Shown here piece after piece: positions 27,190-38,551 of a stretch of DNA of 64,000 nucleotides. Under the pieces are notes generated by a model that saw only the letters and a list, made by a program, of their open reading frames with translations, was not told the DNA's origin and did no database searches. The stretch is from the NCBI RefSeq assembly GCF_003732665.1, contig NZ_MOBP01000011.1, positions 37,524 through 101,523 of the forward strand, written 5' to 3'. The translations under genes and the position numbers were made by a program. The stretch's first letter is position 1; each line of letters begins with the position of its first letter. The DNA comes from Pseudomonas frederiksbergensis. GTDB lineage: Bacteria; Pseudomonadota; Gammaproteobacteria; Pseudomonadales; Pseudomonadaceae.

Positions 27190-27558
27190 ATGTTCAAAGT
27201 AACGCCCAATCCCCCGAACACCGGTCCAGTACCGTGCGACGCCTCTTTCGAGCTTGACCCCAGGAAAATGAAAGAAGCGGCCGACCGCGCGCTCAGCCAC
27301 TACCTCAACCCCGGGGCGACGAAAACGCAGATACCGCCCCGCAAGCGCCACACCTGCTTCACCATCGACGCAGCGGTGGATGACGAAACGTTGCTGGTCG
27401 AGGCCAGTGATTCGTTCGCACAAGCCCGCGAGATGGTCAACGACCTCGCGGACCTGGCGGACAACCCGCGACGTCATACGATGCTGGTGCTGGCCCGGGT
27501 GATCCTGATGGGTGAGCTGGCGGTCAACCGCGTACTGGATAACCACAAACCCGTCTAA
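27190..27558 (+). CDS. DUF6124 family protein
   Basis: A 122-residue soluble protein. N-terminal MFKVTPNPP, then KEAADRALSHYLNP, DDETLLVEASDSFAQAREMVNDLA and the C-terminal LMGELAVNRVLDN are the pattern of the DUF6124 family, short proteins found in several copies in fluorescent pseudomonads and of unknown function. CGGAG lies 8 bases before the ATG. It stands alone behind a structured leader shared with the DUF3077-like pair at 1751-2298. Confidence 0.8.
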   Translation: MFKVTPNPPNTGPVPCDASFELDPRKMKEAADRALSHYLNPGATKTQIPPRKRHTCFTIDAAVDDETLLVEASDSFAQAREMVNDLADLADNPRRHTMLVLARVILMGELAVNRVLDNHKPV

Positions 27559-27570
27559 CCACCGGGTCCT

Positions 27571-27702
27571 GTAGGAGCGAAGCTTGCTCGCGAAGGCGAT
27601 GGCACAGTCAATATCGATGTAGCCTGACACACCGCTTTCGCGAGCAAGCCCGCTCCCACAGTTGAATGCATTCCAAATTGTGGGAGCGGGCTTGCCCGCG
27701 AA
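27571..27702. repeat. REPIN plus single REP
   Basis: Inverted pair 27571-27594/27637-27659 and a third arm at 27680-27702. It lies between the convergent DUF6124 and glgB genes. Confidence 0.88.
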
Positions 27703-27725
27703 TGAAGCGCTGCGGTGCTAGCGGA

Positions 27726-29957
<2,232 letters not shown>

Positions 29958-29959
29958 GA

Positions 29960-32900
29960 CTACTCTCCACCAAGATCGGAAAAGGGTTTGAGCCCACTCA
30001 ATAACCCATACAAACCGTGCAACGGCACCGGCAGCCAGGTGGGGCGGTTTTCCGCCTCATAAGCCACTTCATAGGCCGCCTTCTCCAGGCCGAACAACGC
30101 CAGTGCGGCGTCCTCGCCTTCAGGATCTTGCCACGCATGACCAAGACTAGCTGCCGCCAGCCGATAAGCGTCGATAAATGCCTGTTGCGCTTCATTCAAG
30201 TAGCGATCAGCGACCCGTTGCCGCGCCGCTTGGGCATCGGCGGTGTTGTCGACGTTGTGCACGTTGATCGCCATCGCGGCGGCGTAGTCGAAGGATCGCA
30301 ACACGCCGCTGACATCTTTATACGGGCTGTGCTTACCGCGACGTTCGCTGAGCGGCCGTGCCGGCTCGCCTTCGAAGTCGATCAGGTAAGCGTCGCCCTT
30401 GATCACCAGCACCTGGCCCAAATGCAAATCGCCATGGACCCGAATGCGCAAACCACCCGCAGCCTTTTTGCCCAGTTCCTGAACATGGCCGAGGATGATT
30501 TTTTTGTTGTCCAGCAAGCGAGTGACCAGCGCTTTGTCCGCCGGGTTCAATTCGTTTTGATGCTGCTTGAGCAACTTCAGCGCGTGCTCCAGTTGCGCCG
30601 CCACGTCCTTGGCCGAGGCCAGGGCTTGTTTCTCCGTGGTGACCTGCGGGGCGAAGTCCGGGTTGTCGGTGGTCGCGGCCAGCACCACGTGCATTTCCCC
30701 CAGGCGCTGGCCGAGCATGCCGGCGAAATCTTTCAGCTCACCCAAGGCGTTGTAGTGCTGCTCTTGCTCGGACATGGCATCGGCCAGTTCATCGCGCAGT
30801 GCCCGTTCGAGGTTGTTCTGGGTCCATTCCCAGGCGTCGCCCTGATTGCTCAAGTAGCCCTGGGCGATCATCAGCAGGTTGTCTTCACCCTGGGCATCGT
30901 GACGAATCACCGAGCCCAGCAAAGGGGAAATGTTGGCGAACCCGGCGTTGGTCAGGTAGGCGCTCATCTCCAGTTCCGGGTGCACGCCCGAGGCGATTTT
31001 GCGGATCAGCTTGAGCACCATGCTTTTGCCGACCACCACCGAACTGTTGGACTGTTCGGCGGACAGGTAACGCACTTCGGACTCCGCGTTCAGGCCGAGC
31101 TTCGCCAGTTGCGAGGTCGGTTCGAAACGGATTTCGCCGCCATCGGACGGCAACACGGTGTTGCTCTGCATGCCCTCCACCACGGTGCGGATAAAGTTTT
31201 CCAGGGCAAACGCATCGGTGATCAAACCCACCTGCGGCCCGCGCCGAACCCGGGACAACGCCAGTTGTTGCGGCAACGGCGCGCCAACCTGATCTTCGGC
31301 GATAAAGCCGAACGGCAGTTGATAACGGCTGGTCTGGCCGCCGCTGGTGACTTCGATTTCGCTCAACAGCACCGGATGCTGCGGATCGCCGAAGCGCACA
31401 CCGTAGGCCAGATTGACCTTCTCGATCGCCGCGTCCTTGCCGGCGAACCAGCGCCGATTCTGCAGCCAGTTCGGCAGGATGCCTTGCTCCAGGGTGCCGC
31501 GAGACGGCGCTTCGAGCAGTTCTTCCATGCGTTTCTTCAGCACCAGGGTGGTGAAGTCCGGCAGGCTTTGCGCCGGTTCCACGTGCCAGCTCGGCATTTG
31601 ATTCTCCGCAGCCAATACGAACCAATAGAAGCCGTACGGCGCCAGGGTCAGCAGGAAATTCAACTGACCGATGGGTGGGAAGGCGTTACCACCGAGCATC
31701 TCCACCGGGACCATGCCGGCGTAGGCCGACAGGTCGAGTTCCGCCGCTTGCGCGCTGCGGGACACGTTGGCCACACAGAGGATGATTTCGTGCCGGCCAT
31801 CCTCGCCGGTGAATTCGCGGGTGTAGGCCAGGATCCGCCGGTTGCTCGGCGAGAGCATTTTCAGGGTGCCACGGCCAAACGCCTTGGACTGTTTGCGCAC
31901 GGCGAGCATGCGGCGGGTCCAGTTCAGCAGCGAGTGCGGGTCGCCGGCCTGGGTTTCGACGTTGACCGACAGGTAACCGTATTGCGGGTCCATGATCGGC
32001 GGCAGCACCAGACTGGCCGGGTCGGCACGGGAGAAACCGCCGTTGCGGTCGATGGACCATTGCATCGGTGTGCGCACGCCATCGCGGTCGCCGAGGTAGA
32101 TGTTGTCGCCCATGCCGATTTCATCGCCGTAATACATCGTCGGCGTGCCGGGCATCGACAGCAGCAAGCTATTGAGCAGTTCCACGCGACGGCGATCACG
32201 CTCCATCAGCGGCGCGAGACGGCGGCGAATCCCCAGGTTGATCCGCGCCCGACGGTCGGCCGCGTAGTAATTCCACAGGTAATCGCGCTCCTTGTCGGTG
32301 ACCATTTCCAGGGTCAGCTCATCGTGGTTGCGCAGGAAAATCGCCCACTGGCAATTGGCCGGGATTTCCGGGGTCTGGCGCAGGATGTCGGTGATCGGGA
32401 AGCGGTCTTCCTGGGCCAGCGCCATGTACATGCGCGGCATCAGCGGGAAGTGGAACGCCATGTGGCATTCGTCGCCATTCAGGCCTTTTTTATCGGTAGC
32501 GCCGAAGTACAGCTGCGTGTCTTCCGGCCATTGATTAGCCTCGGCCAGCAGCATGCGGTCCGGGTAATTGGCGTCGATTTCGGCACGGATCTGCTTCAAG
32601 ACATCGTGGGTCTCGGGCAGGTTTTCGTTGTTGGTGCCGTCCCGTTCGATCAGGTACGGGATCGCATCCAGGCGCAGGCCGTCGATGCCCATGTCCAGCC
32701 AGTAGCGCATCACCGACAACACCGCTTTCATGACTTGCGGGTTGTCGAAATTCAGGTCCGGCTGGTGGGAATAGAAGCGGTGCCAGAAGTACTGGCCGGC
32801 GACCGGGTCCCAGGTCCAGTTGGACTTTTCGGTGTCGAGGAAAATGATGCGAGTGCCGTCGTACTTTTGATCGTCATCGGACCACACGTAAAAGTCCCGG

Positions 32901-33301
32901 GCCGCCGAGCCTTTCTTGGCTTTGCGTGCGCGCTGGAACCAGGCGTGCTGGTCGGAGGTGTGGTTGATGACCAACTCGGTGATCACCCGCAGACCGCGCT
33001 TGTGCGCCTCGGCGATAAAGCGCTTGGCGTCGGCCATGGTGCCGTAGTCGGCATGCACGCCACGGTATTCGGCGATGTCGTAGCCGTCATCGCGGCGTGG
33101 CGACGGATAGAACGGCAACAGCCAAATGGTGTTGACGCCTAGATCGGCAATGTAATCGAGTTTGGCGATAAGCCCGGGAAAGTCGCCGATCCCGTCATTG
33201 TTGGAGTCGAAAAAAGACTTGACGTGAACCTGGTAGATCACCGCGTCCTTGTACCAGAGCGGGTCCTTGGTGAAGGGTGTGGCCTTGGGTTTCTTCGCCA
33301 T
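29960..33301 (-). CDS. treS: Trehalose synthase / maltokinase fusion
   Basis: A 1113-residue two-enzyme protein. Residues ~15-560 are a GH13 trehalose synthase (maltose-trehalose isomerase) with nucleophile Asp in [15 protein letters not shown] (~211), acid Glu in [11 protein letters not shown] and Asp in [13 protein letters not shown]. From ~630 the rest is a maltokinase (Pep2/Mak), with [15 protein letters not shown] at its start and the kinase-like [10 protein letters not shown] (~959) and [15 protein letters not shown] motifs. Together they turn trehalose into maltose-1-phosphate for GlgE. The ATG at 33301 is chosen because AGGAG lies 7 bases upstream; a longer in-frame extension runs into a REPIN and is rejected. 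Confidence 0.94.
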   Translation of the reverse strand: MAKKPKATPFTKDPLWYKDAVIYQVHVKSFFDSNNDGIGDFPGLIAKLDYIADLGVNTIWLLPFYPSPRRDDGYDIAEYRGVHADYGTMADAKRFIAEAHKRGLRVITELVINHTSDQHAWFQRARKAKKGSAARDFYVWSDDDQKYDGTRIIFLDTEKSNWTWDPVAGQYFWHRFYSHQPDLNFDNPQVMKAVLSVMRYWLDMGIDGLRLDAIPYLIERDGTNNENLPETHDVLKQIRAEIDANYPDRMLLAEANQWPEDTQLYFGATDKKGLNGDECHMAFHFPLMPRMYMALAQEDRFPITDILRQTPEIPANCQWAIFLRNHDELTLEMVTDKERDYLWNYYAADRRARINLGIRRRLAPLMERDRRRVELLNSLLLSMPGTPTMYYGDEIGMGDNIYLGDRDGVRTPMQWSIDRNGGFSRADPASLVLPPIMDPQYGYLSVNVETQAGDPHSLLNWTRRMLAVRKQSKAFGRGTLKMLSPSNRRILAYTREFTGEDGRHEIILCVANVSRSAQAAELDLSAYAGMVPVEMLGGNAFPPIGQLNFLLTLAPYGFYWFVLAAENQMPSWHVEPAQSLPDFTTLVLKKRMEELLEAPSRGTLEQGILPNWLQNRRWFAGKDAAIEKVNLAYGVRFGDPQHPVLLSEIEVTSGGQTSRYQLPFGFIAEDQVGAPLPQQLALSRVRRGPQVGLITDAFALENFIRTVVEGMQSNTVLPSDGGEIRFEPTSQLAKLGLNAESEVRYLSAEQSNSSVVVGKSMVLKLIRKIASGVHPELEMSAYLTNAGFANISPLLGSVIRHDAQGEDNLLMIAQGYLSNQGDAWEWTQNNLERALRDELADAMSEQEQHYNALGELKDFAGMLGQRLGEMHVVLAATTDNPDFAPQVTTEKQALASAKDVAAQLEHALKLLKQHQNELNPADKALVTRLLDNKKIILGHVQELGKKAAGGLRIRVHGDLHLGQVLVIKGDAYLIDFEGEPARPLSERRGKHSPYKDVSGVLRSFDYAAAMAINVHNVDNTADAQAARQRVADRYLNEAQQAFIDAYRLAAASLGHAWQDPEGEDAALALFGLEKAAYEVAYEAENRPTWLPVPLHGLYGLLSGLKPFSDLGGE

Positions 33302-33358
33302 TTGAAACTCCTGTTGAAATCGAAAAAGCCGCTGAGCCGAAACGCAACGAGATCCCCT

Positions 33359-33445
33359 GTGGGAGCGGGCTTGCTCGCGAATGGGGCGTGTCAGCCAGAA
33401 CAAACGTCACTGACATGACGCCTTCGCGAGCAAGCCCGCTCCCAC
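33359..33445. repeat. REPIN between glgE and treS
   Basis: REP arms 33359-33381 and 33423-33445 in the 159-base gap within the glgE operon. Confidence 0.9.
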
Positions 33446-33460
33446 AGGGAAAGCGGCGTG

Positions 33461-35455
33461 CTAGACGGTAATGCGCCAAATCCCGAACGGCTGGTGGGCC
33501 GGGTCGATCCGCATGAATTGGTACTTGCCGTACCAGGTCCAGCGATGGCCGCTCATCAGGTCTTCGCCTTGGGTGTGGGCGTCGTCGGGCAAGCCCATTT
33601 CCCACAGCGGCAACTCGAAATTGGCTTCCTGGACGTTATGCGGATCGAGGTTGACCGCCACCAGAATGAAATTGCTGCCGTCGGCGCTGCGCTTGCCGAA
33701 GTACAGGATGTTGTCGTTCCAGGCGTTGTAGATCTTCAGCCCCAAATGGGTTTGCAGCGCCGGGTTCTGGCGGCGGATGCGGTTGAGCTGGGCGATCTCG
33801 GCAATGATGTTGCCCGGCGCATTGAAGTCCCGCGGGCGGATCTCGTATTTCTCCGAGTTGAGGTATTCCTCCTTACCCGGAATCGGCGCCGCCTCGCACA
33901 GTTCAAACCCCGAATACATGCCCCACAGGCCCGAGCCCATGGTCGCCAGCGCCGCGCGGATCAGGAACCCGGCGCGTCCGGATTCGTGAAGAAATGCCGG
34001 GTTGATGTCGGGCGTGTTGACGAAGAAGTTCGGGCGATAGCATTCGCGCCACGGCGACTCGTTCAACTCGCTGAAATAGGTCGAGAGTTCGTACTTGGTG
34101 TTGCGCCAGGTGAAGTAGGTGTAGCTCTGGGAGTAACCGACTTTGCCCAGGCGCGCCATCATCGCCGGGGTGGTAAAGGCTTCGGCGAGGAAGATCACTT
34201 CAGGGTGCAGCGCCCGCACATCGGCGATCAGCCATTGCCAGAACGGCAGCGGTTTGGTGTGGGGATTGTCCACGCGAAAGATCTTCACGCCCTCCTCGAC
34301 CCAGCCGACCACGATGTCGCGCAATTCCACCCAAAGACCGGGGATCGCATCGGCGGCGTAGAAATCGACGTTGACGATGTCCTGGTATTTCTTCGGCGGG
34401 TTTTCGGCGTATTTGATCGTGCCGTCGGGCCGCCAGTTGAACCAGCCTGGGTGCTGTTGCAGCCACGGGTGGTCCTGGGAACACTGGATGGCAAAGTCGA
34501 GGGCGATTTCCAGACCATGGTCCGCCGCCGCAACAACCAGTCGGCGAAAATCTTCGCGGGTGCCGAGCTCTGGGTGAATCGCTTCGTGCCCACCCTCAGC
34601 GCTGCCGATGGCGTACGGGCTGCCCGGATCGTCGGGACCGGCGGTCAGGGAATTGTTCGGGCCTTTGCGGTAGCTGCGGCCGATCGGGTGGATCGGCGGG
34701 AAGTACAGCACGTCGAAACCCATGTCCTGGATCATCGGCAACCGCGAGTGCACGTCGTTAAAAGTGCCATGACGGGCAGGATCGTCGGTGATTGAGCGGG
34801 GAAACAGCTCGTACCAACTGGCGAACTGGGCGATATCGCGTTCCACGTCCAGGGGGAATTCCTGGCTCAGGCTCAGGTAGGCGCGGTGGTCGGCCTGGGC
34901 CATGAGGTCGGCGCTACGTTGGTGCAGGAACAGCGCGACCTGCTCGGTTTCGAGCAGTCCTGACAGTTCATGGTGCAGGCCGGCCAGTTGCTCGCTCAGT
35001 TGCCCGTCGCTGCGTTCGGCGGCTTGATGCACCAGGGTGCGGCCTTCTTGCAACTCCAGGCTGATCGGCACGCGGGCGCTGTGTTTCTTTTCCAATTCAT
35101 AACAGAAGCTGGCGAACTGATCGATCCAGGCTTCGATGCAGAACACATGGCGGCCCTGGCGTTCGACGCGAAAGCGCCCCTGCCAGCCGTTGTTGCCCAG
35201 CTCGGCCATGGTTTCGCTGTGCCAGGACTCCTCGCCCTCGCCGCGCCAACGGATACGCACGGCCAGTTTGTCATGGCCGTCGGCAAACACTTTGCCGGTT
35301 ACCAGCACGTCCTGGCCGACCACGGCCTTGACGGCAAACTGCCCGCCATCGAGGGTCGGCATCACATTTTCAATCGCAATGCGCGGCAGCAATAACGCCT
35401 GCGACAGCGGCATATGCGGGTTGTAACTGAGTTCGGTCGGTTTTTCAGCGATCAT
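33461..35455 (-). CDS. glgE: Alpha-1,4-glucan:maltose-1-phosphate maltosyltransferase
   Basis: A 664-residue GH13 enzyme that extends alpha-1,4-glucan two glucose units at a time from maltose-1-phosphate. Motifs: IENVMPTLDGGQFAVKAVVG at the N-terminal domain, YFPPIHPIGRSYRKGPNN, nucleophile Asp in FRVDNPHTKPLPFW (~394), acid Glu in FLAEAFTTPAMM (~423) and Asp in NTPDINPAFL. AAAGGAGAG precedes the ATG by 7 bases. It is first in the minus-strand operon with treS and glgB, behind an AlgU-type promoter, and is divergent from a small Pro-rich gene. Confidence 0.95.
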   Translation of the reverse strand: MIAEKPTELSYNPHMPLSQALLLPRIAIENVMPTLDGGQFAVKAVVGQDVLVTGKVFADGHDKLAVRIRWRGEGEESWHSETMAELGNNGWQGRFRVERQGRHVFCIEAWIDQFASFCYELEKKHSARVPISLELQEGRTLVHQAAERSDGQLSEQLAGLHHELSGLLETEQVALFLHQRSADLMAQADHRAYLSLSQEFPLDVERDIAQFASWYELFPRSITDDPARHGTFNDVHSRLPMIQDMGFDVLYFPPIHPIGRSYRKGPNNSLTAGPDDPGSPYAIGSAEGGHEAIHPELGTREDFRRLVVAAADHGLEIALDFAIQCSQDHPWLQQHPGWFNWRPDGTIKYAENPPKKYQDIVNVDFYAADAIPGLWVELRDIVVGWVEEGVKIFRVDNPHTKPLPFWQWLIADVRALHPEVIFLAEAFTTPAMMARLGKVGYSQSYTYFTWRNTKYELSTYFSELNESPWRECYRPNFFVNTPDINPAFLHESGRAGFLIRAALATMGSGLWGMYSGFELCEAAPIPGKEEYLNSEKYEIRPRDFNAPGNIIAEIAQLNRIRRQNPALQTHLGLKIYNAWNDNILYFGKRSADGSNFILVAVNLDPHNVQEANFELPLWEMGLPDDAHTQGEDLMSGHRWTWYGKYQFMRIDPAHQPFGIWRITV

Positions 35456-35543
35456 CGAGCATCTCTCCTTTACGCCCCAAGGACGCTCTTGTGCCTGATA
35501 TTCATCCCGTGAGCCGGTCCGCCCGGAATGAACTCACTTAGGT

Positions 35544-35571
35544 TCCGAGCGACAGGCATTGGTAAAAGTTC
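35544..35571 (-). promoter_or_regulatory. AlgU (RpoE-like) promoter candidate for glgE operon
   Basis: Read on the minus strand: GAACTT (35571-35566), 17-base spacer, TCGGA (35548-35544), close to the AlgU consensus GAACTT-N16/17-TCTGA. It lies about 90 bases upstream of the glgE start. AlgU control of trehalose/glucan genes is reported in other pseudomonads, which fits an osmotic or desiccation response. Confidence 0.55.
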
Positions 35572-35670
35572 ACGCTGATTTGCCTGAGTGTTGGTTGGAA
35601 TCAAATCCTTTTCGCGGTGGTCAACACACTTAAGCACGAGTTACGCCATGTGCCATAAGGAGCTTGACCG

Positions 35671-35838
35671 ATGAGTATCCCGATCCCTGCTGAAACCCCC
35701 GATCCGAACATCGACAACCCGACCATTCCGCCCACCGAGCCGGAACCGGTGCCCGAGCAAGAACCACCGGGAACCACTCCGCCGCCTCGCGAAGACCCGC
35801 CGGACACCATGCCGCCGGTGATCGTCAGCCCTGAGTAA
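35671..35838 (+). CDS. Small proline-rich protein (55 aa)
   Basis: A 55-residue reading frame from ATG 35671 to TAA 35838, with AAGGAG 8 bases before the start. The protein is almost entirely Pro, Glu, Thr and Asp (begins MSIPIPAETPDPNIDN, ends PPVIVSPE) and must be disordered. It has no signal peptide. It is divergent from glgE and shares the intergenic control region, so co-regulation is possible. The codon use and strong ribosome-binding site support a real gene. Function unknown. Confidence 0.65.
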   Translation: MSIPIPAETPDPNIDNPTIPPTEPEPVPEQEPPGTTPPPREDPPDTMPPVIVSPE

Positions 35839-35943
35839 GATCGTTCCCACGCTCCGCGTGGGAATGCCTCAAGGGACGCTCCGCGTTCCACTGGGACGCA
35901 GAGCGTCCCGGGCTGCATTCCCACGCAGAGCGTGGGAACGATC
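35839..35943. repeat. Nested inverted repeat, GATCGTTCCCACGC family
   Basis: Outer arms 35839-35867 and 35915-35943 are imperfect reverse complements, with a second inverted pair (GGGACGCTCCGCGTTCC / GGGACGCAGAGCGTCCC) inside. It starts right after the small gene's stop codon and overlaps the stop codon of the mgtC-like gene. A related single hairpin is at 43343-43373. Confidence 0.85.
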
Positions 35944-36448
35944 AGTCCTTGGGGCTCCGTTCTTTGTCGAGCATGCGTACCACCATCGGCATCACGCTGA
36001 AGATCGCCAATGCCAGCAACGTACTGAGCACCGCCGTCGCTTCGCGGCCCAACCCGGCAGACACGCCGATGGCCGCGGTCATCCATAAACCGGCGGCGGT
36101 GGTCAGGCCTTTGACGTGACCTTCGTCGCCCTCGGTGTTCTTCAGAATCGTCCCGGCGCCAAGGAAGCCGATCCCGGCAATCACCCCCTGGACCACCCGG
36201 CTCATGGCATCGGCCTGGGAGCCGGACATCTGTGGCACCAGCACAAACAGCGCCGCCCCCAACGCCACCAGCATGTGCGTGCGAACCCCGGCGGCCTTGC
36301 CCTTGTGCTCGCGCTCAAAACCGAGAATGCCGCCCAGCACTGCGGCCATCAGCAAACGCACAGTGATGCGCGTCAATTGTGAAGCGTCGCCAACGTCGGC
36401 GAACTCCGCTTGCAGCGTCTCCCAAACTTCATGCCACCAGGCGTTCAT
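35942..36448 (-). CDS. MgtC/SapB family membrane protein
   Basis: A 168-residue inner-membrane protein with four to five hydrophobic segments. The conserved MgtC N-terminal domain is clear: LLMAAVLGGILGFEREHKGKAAGVRTHMLVALGAALF, then QGVIAGIGFLGAGTILK and GLTTAAGLWMTAAIGVSAGLG. It lacks the cytoplasmic C-terminal domain of longer MgtC proteins. The ATG at 36448 (AAAGGA 7 bases upstream) is preferred to one 48 bases further out. MgtC proteins affect growth at low Mg2+ and modulate F-type ATP synthase or virulence in some bacteria; the role here is unproven. Confidence 0.85.
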   Translation of the reverse strand: MNAWWHEVWETLQAEFADVGDASQLTRITVRLLMAAVLGGILGFEREHKGKAAGVRTHMLVALGAALFVLVPQMSGSQADAMSRVVQGVIAGIGFLGAGTILKNTEGDEGHVKGLTTAAGLWMTAAIGVSAGLGREATAVLSTLLALAIFSVMPMVVRMLDKERSPKD

Positions 36449-36570
36449 GGTGCAGTCCTTTGTATGGATCAATAGAGGATGGACCGCGCCGACCATTAAT
36501 CGGTTGCACCGAACGATGGCCGTTCCTGGCGACCTAACGTTTCAGTCTCCGCCGAAAAAAGGACAGTCCC

Positions 36571-36810
36571 ATGACCGTGCGCACCGATCCCGAAACCCAG
36601 GTTTGTTTTTTCACCCTTGAAAGTGGCGAGGAAATTCGCCTGGGGCCCGACGTCAAAATCATTACCGACTCGGAAAAAGCCATGTCCGCCGTGGAAATCA
36701 ACGGCCGACGCCTCTACATCACCGAAGCAGAAGCCGACGCATTGACCGTAGCAGGTGCTGTGGACGGTCGTAGGCATTTGAAGGCCAGCGACAGTGGTTC
36801 GGTGATTTGA
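36571..36810 (+). CDS. DUF3203-like small protein
   Basis: A 79-residue soluble protein (MTVRTDPETQVCFFTLESGE..., IITDSEKAMSAVEINGRRLYIT, EADALTVAGAVDGRRHLKAS). The sequence fits the DUF3203 family of pseudomonads as I remember it. AAAGGA precedes the ATG by 7-8 bases. It is divergent from the mgtC-like gene and followed by a hairpin. Function unknown. Confidence 0.6.
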   Translation: MTVRTDPETQVCFFTLESGEEIRLGPDVKIITDSEKAMSAVEINGRRLYITEAEADALTVAGAVDGRRHLKASDSGSVI

Positions 36811-36830
36811 TTGACCCGGATCAACACCCA

Positions 36831-36859
36831 CCGCGAACGCCTGGAATAAGCGTTCGCGG
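36831..36859 (+). terminator. Hairpin after DUF3203-like gene
   Basis: CCGCGAACGC (36831-36840) and GCGTTCGCGG (36850-36859) are perfect complements with a 9-base loop. There is no T-run, so intrinsic termination is uncertain. Confidence 0.4.
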
Positions 36860-37005
36860 CCTGCGCTCACGGGTGCATCAAGTTGTCGCAGGCATCGCTC
36901 ACTGCTTCATCTGATCCGCTTTTTATTGCTAGACCTGAGTCTGTTATGCAAACAGATCGACGCTCATAGTGCCCCGGCCTGATGGAGGCTGATGAGCGAA
37001 CGACC

Positions 37006-38418
37006 ATGAGCGAGAGAATCCCCGTCCGAACCGTAGAAACCTATGAACCTTCACGCCCGAAGATGAAGGTCAAATCCAGCGATAACCTGATCCACACCCG
37101 CAGTTTCACCGGCCTGTACCGCACCTTGCGCATGAGCGGCGCCGGTTTCCTGTTCCTCGCCTTCTTCGGCACTGTGTGGCTGAACTGGGGCGGCCGCCAG
37201 GCCGTGCTGTGGGATTTGTCCGAAAGCAAATTCCACATTTTTGGCGCGACCTTCTGGCCCCAGGATTTCATCCTGCTCTCGGCGCTGCTGATCATTGCCG
37301 CGTTCGGCCTGTTTGCGATAACGGTGTTCGCCGGCCGGGTCTGGTGTGGCTACACCTGCCCGCAAAGCTCCTGGACCTGGATCTTCATGTGGTGCGAGAA
37401 GATCACCGAAGGCGAACGCAACCAGCGGATCAAACTGCAAGCGGCGCCCTGGAGCCTGAACAAACTGCTGCGCCGTTCGGCCAAGCACACCTTGTGGCTG
37501 GGCATCAGCCTGCTCACCGGCCTGACCTTCGTCGGCTACTTCACGCCGATCCGGCCCCTGGCCGAAGAACTGCTGACCCTGCAAATGGCCGGCGTCAGTC
37601 TGTTCTGGGTGATCTTCTTCACCGGCGCCACCTACATCAATGCCGGTTGGCTGCGTGAAGCGGTGTGCATGCACATGTGCCCCTATGCGCGGTTCCAGAG
37701 CGTGATGTTCGACAAGGACACCCTGACCATTTCCTACGACGTGGCCCGTGGCGAAAACCGTGGCCCGCGCAAGCGCGAGGTGAAACCGGCCGACGTGGGC
37801 CTGGGCGATTGCATCGACTGCCAGGTCTGCGTGCAGGTCTGCCCCACCGGCATCGACATCCGCGACGGCTTGCAGATGGAATGCATCGGCTGCGCGGCGT
37901 GCATCGACGCCTGTGATTCGATCATGGACAAAATGGGCTACGCTCGCGGCTTGATCAGCTACACCTCGGAGCATGAATTGCAGGGCGGCAAAACCCACCT
38001 GCTGCGCCCAAGGTTGATCGGTTACACGGCGGTGCTGCTGATCATGATCGGCGCCCTGGCCCTGGCCCTGGTGGAACGGCCGATGGTGTCGCTGGACGTC
38101 ACCAAGGACCGGGGCATGTACCGTGAGAACAGCGAAGGCCTGATCGAGAACATCTACAGCCTCAAAGTCATCAACAAGACCCAGCAGCGCCAGGATTACC
38201 GTCTGAGCCTGGTGAATGGCGAGGGCTTCCAGTTGCAAGGCAAGACGGAGTTGAGCCTGGCGCCGGGTGAGATTGTCGATGTGCCGCTGTCGGTGGCCAT
38301 GACCACGGAACGGCCGAGCAGCAGCTCCCAGACGATCAGTTTCAAGATTGTCGACAGCGACGAGCCGGACATCTACAGCGTGGCCCAGAGCCGGTTTGTT
38401 GCGCCGATGAATCGCTGA
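37006..38418 (+). CDS. ccoG: Cytochrome c oxidase accessory protein CcoG
   Basis: A 470-residue membrane iron-sulfur protein needed for assembly of cbb3-type oxidase, acting in copper handling. Seen: membrane segments at ~40-60, ~80-105, ~160-185, ~200-220 and ~340-360, GRVWCGYTCPQSSWTW between them, two ferredoxin-type clusters CIDCQVCVQVCP (~269) and CIGCAACIDAC (~293), and a C-terminal Ig-like periplasmic domain. The ATG at 37006 is chosen from family length; an in-frame ATG at 36982 has no ribosome-binding site. The ccoNOQP genes are not in the window, and no Anr box is evident upstream. Confidence 0.9.
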   Translation: MSERIPVRTVETYEPSRPKMKVKSSDNLIHTRSFTGLYRTLRMSGAGFLFLAFFGTVWLNWGGRQAVLWDLSESKFHIFGATFWPQDFILLSALLIIAAFGLFAITVFAGRVWCGYTCPQSSWTWIFMWCEKITEGERNQRIKLQAAPWSLNKLLRRSAKHTLWLGISLLTGLTFVGYFTPIRPLAEELLTLQMAGVSLFWVIFFTGATYINAGWLREAVCMHMCPYARFQSVMFDKDTLTISYDVARGENRGPRKREVKPADVGLGDCIDCQVCVQVCPTGIDIRDGLQMECIGCAACIDACDSIMDKMGYARGLISYTSEHELQGGKTHLLRPRLIGYTAVLLIMIGALALALVERPMVSLDVTKDRGMYRENSEGLIENIYSLKVINKTQQRQDYRLSLVNGEGFQLQGKTELSLAPGEIVDVPLSVAMTTERPSSSSQTISFKIVDSDEPDIYSVAQSRFVAPMNR

Positions 38419-38441
38419 TCCCTTAGACTGCGGTGCGGCCA

Positions 38442-38506
38442 TTCGCGAGCAAGCCCGCTCCCACATTGGAATGCATTTCAAATGTGGGAGCGGGCTTGCT
38501 CGCGAA
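38442..38506. repeat. REPIN, short spacer
   Basis: REP arms 38442-38464 and 38484-38506 with a palindromic linker related to TTGGAATGCATTCCAA. Confidence 0.88.
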
Positions 38507-38551
38507 GAAGCCACCGCCGATTCCCCAGAACGAAACCAATCCAGGCTCTAG

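Noticed and set aside
30017..33142. 1041-residue reading frame on the plus strand
   Set aside because: It is antisense to treS-maltokinase, whose catalytic motifs are intact. Long shadow frames are expected in high-GC DNA with strong third-position GC bias.
33302..33403. N-terminal extension of the treS-maltokinase gene
   Set aside because: The extra 34 codons are the translation of a REPIN arm; the ATG at 33301 has a strong AGGAG site.
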